DNA of 8,446 bases from JAFDVL01 sp043736395 (GTDB lineage Bacteria > Acidobacteriota > Blastocatellia > RBC074): assembly GCA_043736395.1 (NCBI GenBank), contig JAYTCQ010000429.1:1-8446 (forward strand), written 5' to 3'. The translations under genes and the position numbers were made by a program. The notes under the pieces are model-generated. The model made no database searches. It was not told the origin of the DNA and worked only from the letters and a program-made list of their open reading frames with translations. Within the stretch, counting starts at the first letter, position 1, and the number at the start of each line of letters is the position of its first letter. Positions 1 to 6,269 of this stretch are shown here, one piece after another.

Positions 1-1504
1 CTTGTCGCTGCAAATAAAATCCAACGCTGGCGTGCGTCTGAAATTCTTCGTTGAAAGCTACGATGTCGGTAGGTTGAATCCGGCTTTGAATTTCTTTCGC
101 CACTGGATAAGTAGACAGTGCAGGATTGAATTTTCCAAACGCATCGTGCGCAAAAAATAAAAAAGCTGCGACGGTCAATGCGGTACTGAACGAAGCTGCG
201 GTGTGAAATCTTTTCTGGCGAAAAATAAACGCAATGGGGAAGCCCAGACCCAATGAAATTGCGGCTCCAACAGCAGGGAAGCGGAGGGCAGCGAATGCTG
301 CGGTCGTCAAATCTGAAGCGTGACCAAGCGATAAGCGATAATTTTCAGGATTGCTCGTTAGGAACTGCGAAATGTCTCCAGCGGCAACAACATTTCGTGA
401 CAGCCATAAAACGTAACTAAGTCCGAAGGCTACGATCAAGCCAAGAATCATCAGGAAGCCTTGTCCAAAAACTACCAGCTTATTTTTCTCTTCTTCGCCG
501 CGTGATAAAGCATCGCCCAGCAGCAATGCCAGGGCTGGGAAAACAGGAAACGTGTAATATTCCTGCCGCGTCGAAAACGAGAAAAATCCGACAATTACTA
601 AAAACCAAATGATAGCGAGTAAGCGAATTTGATCGCGCCTTTCAGTGGGACGAATCAGGCTTTTTATGTTCTGAAAAACGAGCGGAAAAAATACACTGAA
701 CGGAAAGAGCCAAATCAAATGCCCAAACCAAAAAGGCAGCAGAGGCATCGTGTCATAATCCATTGGGTAGCGCGTACCTAAAAAGCGATTGACGTGTTCA
801 TTGATAAAATAAAACCAGTAAAAATTCTCATTCCGCGATCCGGCCAAAATATGCCACGGAGCCGCCAGAGCCAATAATAACAGCCCTCCGGTGAACGGCT
901 TCATTTGAAATGCACGCTTCCATCCGTTGGTCAGCAACACGTACCAGAAAATAATTCCAAGCGGGAAAATAATTCCGATCAGCGCTTTGGAAAGCACGGC
1001 GGCGGCGAGGCTGGCGTAAAAAAGATAAATCCATCGGGGGTGAATTTCTGCAATATAGACCTTGAAAAAAATGAAGAGCGCAAGCGTAATCCAGAGCGTG
1101 AGGATGACTTCAAAAATTAAAATTCGCGTGAAAAGATAAGTTCCAATTCCAACGCTTAAGCTGAGTCCGGCGTAAATTGCTGTGCGCTCCCCGCTCATCC
1201 AATTCCCGAAAAAATAAACGAGTACGACCAATAAAATCGTTGCGATGGCTAATGGCAATCGTGCCGAGAAAGTTGAGACGCCAAAGATTTTATACGAAGC
1301 GGCAATCGCCCAATACATCACCGGAGCCTTTTCTAAAAAGCGCACTCCGTTCATGTGCATCGTGACCCAGTCGTTGCGCTCTACCATTTCGCGGGCTGTC
1401 GCAGCGTTCGCAGCATCCGCATCATCAAGCAGTGCAGGCTGGATCGCGCTGCCGAGGTAAATGCTCGAAGTTAACAAAATCAGTAGTAATAATCGTTTGT
1501 TCAT
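1..1504 (-). CDS. ArnT-like GT39/GT83 membrane glycosyltransferase, partial
   Basis: I translated this ORF by hand; it runs off the left edge without a stop, giving about 501 codons. It starts MNKRLLLLILLTSSIYLG, an N-terminal membrane segment. The first periplasmic loop follows, with the acidic pair LLDDADAA near residues 25-32, AREMVERNDWV (~37-47) and FLEKAPVMYW (~56-65). These match the D-D/E, REM...W and EK-P-YW signature of ArnT/PMT-like GT-C enzymes, which move a sugar from a polyprenyl-phosphate donor onto lipid A, glycan or protein. Many further hydrophobic helices follow (for example YAGLSLSVGIGTYLF and LLLLALAAPWHILAG). The substrate cannot be told from sequence. The ATG at 1504 has no recognisable Shine-Dalgarno because a REP-like palindrome ends 4 bases upstream. 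Family confidence is high; donor and acceptor are unknown. Confidence 0.9.
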   Translation of the reverse strand, partial: MNKRLLLLILLTSSIYLGSAIQPALLDDADAANAATAREMVERNDWVTMHMNGVRFLEKAPVMYWAIAASYKIFGVSTFSARLPLAIATILLVVLVYFFGNWMSGERTAIYAGLSLSVGIGTYLFTRILIFEVILTLWITLALFIFFKVYIAEIHPRWIYLFYASLAAAVLSKALIGIIFPLGIIFWYVLLTNGWKRAFQMKPFTGGLLLLALAAPWHILAGSRNENFYWFYFINEHVNRFLGTRYPMDYDTMPLLPFWFGHLIWLFPFSVFFPLVFQNIKSLIRPTERRDQIRLLAIIWFLVIVGFFSFSTRQEYYTFPVFPALALLLGDALSRGEEEKNKLVVFGQGFLMILGLIVAFGLSYVLWLSRNVVAAGDISQFLTSNPENYRLSLGHASDLTTAAFAALRFPAVGAAISLGLGFPIAFIFRQKRFHTAASFSTALTVAAFLFFAHDAFGKFNPALSTYPVAKEIQSRIQPTDIVAFNEEFQTHASVGFYLQRQ

Positions 1505-1508
1505 CGCC

Positions 1509-1566
1509 GTAGGGCAGGTTCTCAACCTGCCGGAATATTCGCAGGCAGGTTGAGAACCTGCCCTAC
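1509..1566. repeat. REP-like double palindrome
   Basis: Two 23-nt arms (1509-1531 and 1544-1566) are perfect inverted copies of each other, separated by 12 nt (GGAATATTCGCA). Each arm is itself palindromic (GGCAGGTT-CTC-AACCTGCC), so the element can form one long hairpin or two short ones. This is typical of dispersed REP/BIME-type elements. It fills the gap between the divergent glycosyltransferase and amine oxidase genes. An apparent TTG-initiated N-terminal extension of the amine oxidase ORF (from 1550) is only this repeat being read through. Confidence 0.85.
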
Positions 1567-1583
1567 AGTGAATTTGGTAAAAT

Positions 1584-1640
1584 GCGTAAACCGAAAGTTT
1601 ACGCGACAGATGGCAATTGTAGAAATGATGTTGCATCATT
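1584..1640 (+). other. Two small hairpins in the amine oxidase leader
   Basis: GCGTAAAC (1584-1591) pairs perfectly with GTTTACGC (1597-1604) around a CGAAA loop. AATGATG (1624-1630) pairs with CATCATT (1634-1640) around TTG. Neither is followed by a T tract, so they are not obvious terminators. They lie between the REP element and the amine oxidase start. A function in the 5' UTR is only a guess, and no clear sigma-70 promoter was found beside them. Confidence 0.4.
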
Positions 1641-1693
1641 CTCGCAGTAATTTATTCAATCAAAATTTTGGAGTGAAAAGGAAATCAGTTCGA

Positions 1694-3631
1694 ATGTTGA
1701 ATGCCGCTTTCTTCGCGATGATTTTTTCAATTTCGATTCTCGCGCAATCGCCGCATCCGCTTGATCCGCTTAGTAAAGAAGAAATTTCAGCAACGAAAGA
1801 TATTTTGCTATCAAGTGGAAAAGCCAATGAAAACAGCCGCTTCGCCACTCTTGTGCTGCGCGAACCACCAAAATCCGAGGTCATATCGTTTGTTCCCGGT
1901 GCAGCTTTTCGCCGTGAAGTTTTGGTGGTTGTTTATGAACGAACCAGCAATAAAACATTTGAAGCCATTGTTGACTTGAAAGTGAAAACGACAATTTCGT
2001 GGAAGGAAATTCCAAATGTACAGCCATCGTTTACGCTCGAAGACATCACGATTGTGACCACCGTAGTTCGTTCTGACCCAGCCTGGCAGGAAGCCATGAA
2101 AAAACGCGGGATCACCGATTTTGCCAATGTGCAGGTAGACGCATGGTCAGCCGGATATTTTGGAATCCCTGAAGAAACCGGAAAACGGCTGGCGCGTGGC
2201 ATTTGTTTTTATCGCCCGAAGGGTGACAGGAATCCTTATCCGCATCCCATCGAAGGCGTTACGGCAGTCGTTGATTTAAGTGCGAAAAAAATGTTGAGGC
2301 TGATTGATACCGGAGTCGTAGCCGTGCCGCAGCAACGTGGTGAACTTGATCCAGAGTCGAATAACTCTTCGCGTCCGGCGTTGAAGCCATTACAAATTTC
2401 ACAACCGCAAGGCGCAAGTGTTTCAATCAACGGCAATGAAATCATTTGGCAAAATTGGCATTTTCGTTACGCGCTGCATCCGCGCGAAGGCTTGATTTTG
2501 TATACGGTTGGTTACGAAGATCAGGGGAAATTGCGTTCGATTTTATATCGTGGTTCGCTTTCCGAAATGGTAGTTCCTTACGGCGATCCTGATAGAGGAT
2601 GGTTTATTCGCAACGCTTTTGATGAGGGCGAGTATGGCATCGGGAGTTTAGCGTTACCGCTCGAAGCGAATGTTGATGTGCCGGAAAATGCAGTGGTGAT
2701 GCCTGCGGTGTTGGCTTCGGAGCGCGGCAATCCGCAAACGAAACCGCGTGTTGTCGGGCTTTATGAACGCGATGGCGGAGTGCTTTGGAAGCACGTGGAT
2801 TGGGTTTCGGGTAGAAACGAATCACGGCGCGCACGGCAACTGGTCTTGAGTTCTTACTCCAATGTTGGCAATTATGAATACGGCTTTAATTGGGTTTTTC
2901 ATCAGGACGGCACGCTTGAGATGGAAGTGAACTTGACTGGCATAATGTCGGTCAAAGGCGTAGTCGCTGACGCCAAACATGATCATGGTTCTTCGACGGG
3001 GCACATCGTTGCGCCTGGAATTGAAGCTGTTCATCATCAACATTTTTTCAACTTCAGGCTGGATTTTGATATTGATGGTTCCAGCGCAAACAGCGTTGTT
3101 GAGCAGAATACGAAAGCGGCTCTCGCAGGGAAAAATAATCCAAATAATAATGTCTTCACGATGTAAGAAACTGTTTTCAAAAGGGAAGTGGAAGCGCAGC
3201 GACCATTGAATCTGGCATCAAATCGCAAGTGGAAAATTATTAGTGACGAACAGAAAAATTCGTTGGGTCAACCCACCGGGTATTCGTTGATTACCGGAGA
3301 AAATTCCGTTTCATTTTCGGGGCTGAATTCGTACGTCAGGCGACGGGCAGGATTTATGAATCATCATTTATGGGTGACGCCGTTCGCCCCGGAAGAAATC
3401 AATGCCGCAGGCTTTTACATCAATCAAAGCAAGGGCGGCGATGGTTTACCGAAGTGGACGAAAGCGAATCGCTCCATCGAAAATCAAGACATAGTCGTCT
3501 GGTATTCAATGGGCATCACACATATTCCGCGTCCTGAAGACTGGCCTGTGATGCCTGTGCATAAAGCGGGATTTAAATTAGTTCCGACGGGATTTTTTGC
3601 GCAGAATCCGGCGATGGATGTGGGGAAATGA
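1694..3631 (+). pseudogene. Secreted copper amine oxidase interrupted by one in-frame stop
   Basis: Primary-amine oxidase (copper/topaquinone family; RCH2NH2 + O2 + H2O to aldehyde, NH3 and H2O2). From ATG 1694, with AAGGA at 1678-1682, the product opens with a signal peptide (MLNAAFFAMIFSISILAQS); GTG 1673 would add a KRK n-region. Residues from this start: catalytic Asp310 in NAFDEGEYG; topaquinone Tyr394 in NYEY; copper ligands His448 and His450 in HQHFFNFRLD; third ligand His610 in GITHIPRPEDWP. A TAA at 3164-3166 (codon 491) breaks the frame. The same frame then continues ETVFKREVEAQRPLNL and on to a normal family C-terminus at 3631, about 645 residues in all. It is therefore a nonsense codon, not a frameshift. 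The truncated product would lack the third copper ligand and should be inactive. Alternatives are a sequencing error or stop readthrough. Confidence 0.9.
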
Positions 3632-3636
3632 CTGAA

Positions 3637-3969
3637 TCAAAAAAGCATAACGATGCCCGTCATCTGATCTTCGTTCATGGCTTTGATTTGATCAAAATGA
3701 TCGCGCAAGATTTTTTCAATTGTTGCCGTTTTACAATTGCCGCGTCGTACCCAAATGATTTTGGGAGGAAATCCTAACCACCAATATAACTCGCTATAGT
3801 CTGCATCTTTTGTCACAATAATAAAATCGTGTTGGAGCGCATATTCTCGAACGATTCGATCATCAGCCTCATCTAAACCCAACCAATAAACATGCGAAGA
3901 ATCTGGAAAGAGATCGCTTAGTTGTTGCACCAGTCGCGGTGAAAGGTTGTGATCAAAGAGAAGTTTCAA
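3637..3969 (-). CDS. DUF5615 PIN-like toxin (VapC-type)
   Basis: This 110-residue protein opens MKLLFDHNLSPRLVQQL and contains ADDRIVREYALQHDFIIVTKDADYSEL, the hallmarks of DUF5615 PIN-like proteins. Candidate metal-binding acidic residues are Asp6, Asp36/Asp37, Asp55 and Asp57. The family is expected to be the ribonuclease toxin of a VapBC-like pair; the RNA target is unknown. It starts at TTG 3969, overlapping the TGA of the upstream DUF433 gene by four bases (TTGA), which indicates translational coupling. Length is full for the family. It converges with the amine oxidase gene, with only five bases between the two stops and no terminator visible there. Confidence 0.87.
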   Translation of the reverse strand: MKLLFDHNLSPRLVQQLSDLFPDSSHVYWLGLDEADDRIVREYALQHDFIIVTKDADYSELYWWLGFPPKIIWVRRGNCKTATIEKILRDHFDQIKAMNEDQMTGIVMLF

Positions 3970-4190
3970 GCGAGCACCACCAACTGACTTTTTTCACGAT
4001 CTGCCGCATAGCTTAGACAAGCGCGAATGTCGTTTTCGGTGAGGTACGGAAAGTCTTCGAGAATTTCTATCACAGTCATCCCCGATGCCAAGTATTCAAG
4101 CACATCAGACACGGTGATGCGCATGCCGCGAATGCAAGGTTTTCCGCCGCGTTTACCTGGCTCAATTGTAATAATGTCTCGATAGTTCAT
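3966..4190 (-). CDS. DUF433 antitoxin (VapB-type partner of DUF5615)
   Basis: This 74-residue protein carries the complete DUF433 signature: IEPGKRGGKPCIRGMRITV (8-27), SDVLEYLASGMTVIEIL (28-44), EDFPYLTENDIRACLSYAA (45-63). The family is a small winged-helix/HTH antitoxin that usually precedes a DUF5615 toxin, exactly as here, with a 4-base overlap. It should bind and neutralise the toxin and repress the operon. The start is ATG 4190; no Shine-Dalgarno is visible. A sigma-70-like promoter whose predicted start site falls on or next to the ATG suggests a leaderless message. Confidence 0.88.
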   Translation of the reverse strand: MNYRDIITIEPGKRGGKPCIRGMRITVSDVLEYLASGMTVIEILEDFPYLTENDIRACLSYAADREKSQLVVLA

Positions 4191-4197
4191 AGCGATG

Positions 4198-4226
4198 ATT
4201 TTACGCTTTGATTAAGAAGTGGACAA
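4198..4226 (-). promoter_or_regulatory. Candidate sigma-70 promoter for the DUF433-DUF5615 operon
   Basis: On the minus strand TTGTCC (4226-4221) is followed after exactly 17 bases by TAAAAT (4203-4198), 7 bases before the ATG at 4190. The -10 matches 5 of 6 consensus positions and the -35 matches 4 of 6. With initiation about 7 nt past the -10, the transcript would be leaderless, which agrees with the missing ribosome-binding site. Found by eye only. Confidence 0.4.
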
Positions 4227-4241
4227 GTTAATAATTTGGGA

Positions 4242-4496
4242 TCAAGCAGCGCGTTTTAATTCCTCACGAATAACACGTCGCACCACTTTCTCGATTGGTT
4301 CTTTCTTGTCTTGAATGTAATTTTGTAAGGCGTCATTGATGAGACACTGATAATTTCCTCCGCCAGCCTCATTCACCGTTTCACGAAACCAAGCCAGAAT
4401 ATCATCATCTAATCTGATCGTAATGCGTGTCTTTCCCGAAGCCGGAGGCACAATTGCTCCGCGTTTTGCTTTACCGAAATCGTATTCTTTTTTCAC
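4242..4496 (-). CDS. brnA: BrnA-family antitoxin
   Basis: This 84-residue ribbon-helix-helix antitoxin of the BrnT/BrnA type II system has MKKEYDFGKAKRGAIV at the N-terminus, the beta strand and helices KTRITIRLDDDILAWF (22-37), GGGNYQCLINDAL (45-57) and a charged tail ending VVRRVIREELKRAA. It starts at GTG 4496, overlapping the TGA of the upstream brnT remnant (GTGA), which is the normal coupled brnT-brnA arrangement. Its partner toxin is reduced to a 3' stub, so BrnA is an orphan here unless a cognate BrnT lies elsewhere. It reads into the DUF433/DUF5615 pair 51 bases downstream. Diverged copies of its last 21 codons recur at 6771 and 7367. Confidence 0.85.
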   Translation of the reverse strand: MKKEYDFGKAKRGAIVPPASGKTRITIRLDDDILAWFRETVNEAGGGNYQCLINDALQNYIQDKKEPIEKVVRRVIREELKRAA

Positions 4497-4579
4497 AAAC
4501 CTTTACTATATTGCCGCCGTTCTGATGACGTCGCTTTGCGGGCGGAAATAATTCGAATATTCTTTCTGCGAAAAGTCCA
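4493..4579 (-). pseudogene. brnT: brnT toxin remnant (last 28 codons)
   Basis: Translation of the minus strand upstream of brnA gives WTFRRKNIRIISARKATS then SERRQYSKGL and TGA. This is the conserved BrnT C-terminus (IRIISARKAT..ER..Y). Full BrnT proteins are about 90 residues, so roughly the first two thirds are missing. The BrnT-like sequence begins within 1-2 nt of the predicted crossover position of the adjacent attC R' box (between 4581 and 4580). The missing 5' part is not found anywhere in the window, including beside the other end of the cassette array. The gene cannot encode an active toxin. Confidence 0.75.
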
Positions 4580-4663
4580 ACAAAGAGTTTTGCGAGCGCG
4601 TTGCAGTAATGAAGTTACCAAGGTTATTTCGAGAGACGCGCTTCGCAACAATGTATGTTTTTA
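4575..4663 (-). other. attC-like site of cassette C (89 bp)
   Basis: Read on the minus strand: core AAC (4659-4657), five-base spacer ATACA, arm TT-G-TTGCGA-A-GCGCG (4651-4637), a 36-nt apex, arm CGCGCTCGCAAAAC (4600-4587), spacer, and R' box GTTGGAC (4581-4575), which fits GTTRRRY. The arms pair with two single-base bulges (G and A). The R'' box is weak (TAAAAAC). The site starts 12 bases after the stop of the 4676-4939 gene. Its left 25 nt (4579-4603) and right 17 nt (4635-4651) are identical to the site at 5705-5793, while the apical loops differ. Confidence 0.8.
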
Positions 4664-4675
4664 GCCACACAAGAT

Positions 4676-4939
4676 TTATTTTTCGTATTTTCCAACTATT
4701 TTCGTTGTTGTAGAAGCGATCATTTCTGGTTTGTTGCGTATTGATGTCCAATATTCTTCTCCCGTTTCCGCGTCAAAATAATTAGCCTTAAAACCTGAGC
4801 CTTTTAAGGATCGAAAGTGTCGTCCCTGATAATAAAGTGATTTGCCTGTTTTTGAGAAAGTTACTCTGCCAATTTTGGCTGGGCCAACGATCCCATCCCC
4901 TTTGTACTCGATGTACATTATTCTTGTTTGATGTGCCAT
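4676..4939 (-). CDS. Small conserved protein of the family mislabelled 'DXP synthase', cassette C
   Basis: This 87-residue soluble protein opens MAHQTRIMYIEYKGDGIVGP, then AKIGRVTFSKTGKSLYYQGR (21-40) and GSGFKANYFDAETGEEYW (47-64). As I recall, this short family is widely auto-annotated as '1-deoxy-D-xylulose-5-phosphate synthase'. It has none of the size or domains of that enzyme, so the label should not be trusted. Longer relatives continue after EYW with an ISG..K..G.D.LYG segment and a second EYW..IR..PE; here EYW runs straight into TSIRNKPEM, so the C-terminus may be shortened by an internal deletion (inference from memory). The start is ATG 4939, with a weak GAAG upstream. The gene sits alone in a 438-bp cassette (4581-5018). 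Function unknown. Confidence 0.75.
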   Translation of the reverse strand: MAHQTRIMYIEYKGDGIVGPAKIGRVTFSKTGKSLYYQGRHFRSLKGSGFKANYFDAETGEEYWTSIRNKPEMIASTTTKIVGKYEK

Positions 4940-5012
4940 AAATCTTCAGTTCTTGGGGCAACTAAAATTATCTGGGTAGGTTAGATTTCCTTTTCAAGGG
5001 ACACATAAAAGC

Positions 5013-5099
5013 ACTGAACAATTCGTTCACCGGGCGCGGCCTGTAGCGTTGGAGTTAACCCAAACACCCATTCGCGCTCCGGTGCAATAGATGTTTGAT
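5013..5099 (-). other. attC-like site of cassette B (87 bp)
   Basis: Read on the minus strand: R'' ATCAAAC (5099-5093), spacer ATCTA, arm TT-G-CACCGG-A-GCGCG (5087-5073), apex, arm CGCGCCCGGTGAAC (5038-5025), spacer, R' box GTTCAGT (5019-5013). The stem sequence differs from the other two sites (CACCGG/CCGGTG instead of TTGCGA/TCGCAA) but keeps the same lengths and the same bulged G and A. That is compensatory change supporting a real structure. The R'' box is 6/7 complementary to the R' box at the start of the same cassette (GTTCGAT, 5711-5705). Confidence 0.8.
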
Positions 5100-5112
5100 G
5101 GTGAATCTGAGG

Positions 5113-5682
5113 TTAGCCAAGCTGGCGGCGGCCTAACCGAATTAAATTTTGATGTTCCTCAATTATTGAATCTCCTAATCCATTGAGAAACTCTGAAGTT
5201 GCCCGTCGCGAGTCGTCAAGAGGAACATCTTTAGGGCCAATAGAGAAAATTCTGGTATCAGTGGGAAGAGAAAAAGAGTTCCTCATCAGCTCGGATTTGT
5301 ATTGACGCACAATGTCGTATAGATGTTTCCGGCTTTTCTCAAGCTCTTTATTTTGAAACTCATGATCTGCTGAATTCCATTTATCTAGGAAAACAATAAT
5401 GTCATCGAGTTCGGGTAGAGAAAATATATCGCCATAACCACGCTCGCGTAACAAGCGCATTGTCACTCCATCAGAAGGAAATTCTTTGCAGAATGTTTCA
5501 AATAACACCTTATCCGCATTGTTCAGAGTATTCCTCAAGGATTTCTTTTTTTCGGCTATCTCTATCCCTATTAACGATATTAATAACCCAATAGAAGTAA
5601 TCGCAGGCTCCCAGCCGGGGTCGCGTGCAACCCAAGCCACTGAGGCTAATAAGGCAATTAAAGTTAGTGTCTTAATGAACAT
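5113..5682 (-). CDS. Hypothetical membrane-anchored protein, cassette B
   Basis: This 189-residue protein is not assigned to a named family. Two N-terminal hydrophobic helices (about residues 3-19 and 27-43) are separated by a short DPGWEP turn. They are followed by a basic stretch (AEKKKS) and a cytosolic charged, mostly helical domain with ELDDIIVFLDKWNSADHEF and NKELEKSRKHLYDIVRQYK, which suits a coiled coil. The two-helix DxxWEP anchor with a soluble helical tail occurs in many accessory proteins of unknown role. The start is ATG 5682, with AAGG one base upstream, closer than usual for a Shine-Dalgarno. It occupies one 692-bp cassette (5019-5710), and its TAA lies 14 bases before the R'' box. 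A sensor or defence role is possible but unsupported. Confidence 0.8.
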   Translation of the reverse strand: MFIKTLTLIALLASVAWVARDPGWEPAITSIGLLISLIGIEIAEKKKSLRNTLNNADKVLFETFCKEFPSDGVTMRLLRERGYGDIFSLPELDDIIVFLDKWNSADHEFQNKELEKSRKHLYDIVRQYKSELMRNSFSLPTDTRIFSIGPKDVPLDDSRRATSEFLNGLGDSIIEEHQNLIRLGRRQLG

Positions 5683-5704
5683 ACCTTATAATGAAATATG
5701 TGCC

Positions 5705-5793
5705 ATCGAACAAAGAGTTTTGCGAGCGCGTTGTAGCACTGATTGAAACCTATCCATAACGATTGACGCGCTTCGCAACAACGGATGTTAGAT
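5705..5793 (-). other. attC-like site of cassette A (89 bp)
   Basis: Read on the minus strand: R'' ATCTAAC (5793-5787), a perfect RYYYAAC; spacer ATCCG; arm TT-G-TTGCGA-A-GCGCG (5781-5767); 36-nt apex; arm CGCGCTCGCAAAAC (5730-5717); spacer; R' box GTTCGAT (5711-5705). The TAA stop of the preceding gene lies inside R'' (ATC TAA C), the usual cassette layout. The R'' box is exactly complementary to GTTAGAT at 6269-6263, which marks the other end of the same cassette. Confidence 0.85.
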
Positions 5794-6249
5794 TTTAGTG
5801 CCAGCGATCAGTTGATTCAATAAATCAATCCCTTCTGGTCGTTTAATTAATTCCAGTCTTGTTCCCATCACGATTTCTCTCCCAAATTTACTTTCAGCTT
5901 TCAAGTGAATCGTTATTTGTCGAGTGGGAAATCTTGAGCCACCCCAAATTCCAGGCCATGTTTCCTGCACACTGGCAATTTCAGAGAATGGTAGACTGAT
6001 CGCATTAATGTAATCAGAAATATATAACGCGTTATTTTCAACCCATACTTTCTTCAGTTTCTTTTTGGTTTGATAGAGCACCACGCCACCAATAATCATT
6101 AAAATAAAGATTGTGAGCAGCGATAAAAAGTCTTGCGATTGTCGTTTTATCAGTAAAATAATTATGCCGAAGCCCCCATAGACAACGAGCAAAATCGGTA
6201 GCACCAATTTATAAATAAACGTGAATCTGGAGGAAATGACCTGCTTCAT
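5788..6249 (-). CDS. Hypothetical two-helix membrane protein with PH-like tail, cassette A
   Basis: This 153-residue protein has an N-terminal helical hairpin (about residues 11-33, LVLPILLVVYGGFGIIILL, and 42-60, LLTIFILMIIGGVVLYQ). A basic segment (TKKKLKKVW) follows, then a beta-rich domain of about 80 residues beginning VENNALYISDYINAISLPFSEI and containing WPGIWGGSRFPTRQITIHL. Two helices plus such a domain resembles small bacterial PH-domain-like membrane proteins, but I cannot assign a named family. The start is ATG 6249, 20 bases after the G of the putative cassette boundary. The stop is embedded in the attC R'' box. It is the first gene in the array as transcribed. Function unknown. 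Confidence 0.8.
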   Translation of the reverse strand: MKQVISSRFTFIYKLVLPILLVVYGGFGIIILLIKRQSQDFLSLLTIFILMIIGGVVLYQTKKKLKKVWVENNALYISDYINAISLPFSEIASVQETWPGIWGGSRFPTRQITIHLKAESKFGREIVMGTRLELIKRPEGIDLLNQLIAGTKI

Positions 6250-6262
6250 TGTTTACAAAGAA

Positions 6263-6269
6263 ATCTAAC
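6263..6269 (-). other. R' box marking the start of the cassette array
   Basis: GTTAGAT on the minus strand is a perfect GTTRRRY and the exact reverse complement of the R'' box ATCTAAC of the attC at the far end of the same cassette. With crossover between G6269 and T6268, cassette A would span 5711-6268. No attC stem lies upstream of this box, so it is either the junction with attI or a secondary target. Confidence 0.65.

Noticed and set aside
1177..1460. Plus-strand ORFs inside the glycosyltransferase gene
   Set aside because: They are antisense shadows of the strong minus-strand membrane protein frame.
1550..1693. N-terminal extension of the amine oxidase from TTG 1550
   Set aside because: It begins inside the REP palindrome, has no ribosome-binding site and precedes a clean signal peptide starting at 1694 (or GTG 1673).
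3164..3166. Reassigned TAA codon (alternative genetic code)
   Set aside because: Other genes here (5113, 5788, 4676, 6894) end with TAA at sensible positions.
3164..3631. Second independent gene from GTG 3188, or a frameshift in the amine oxidase
   Set aside because: Position 3188 is in the same frame as the upstream part; only a TAA separates them, and the joined product matches one copper amine oxidase.
4506..4751. 81-codon minus-strand ORF across the attC and brnT stub
   Set aside because: It is in a different frame from the recognisable BrnT tail, overlaps the 4676-4939 gene and runs through the attC hairpin.
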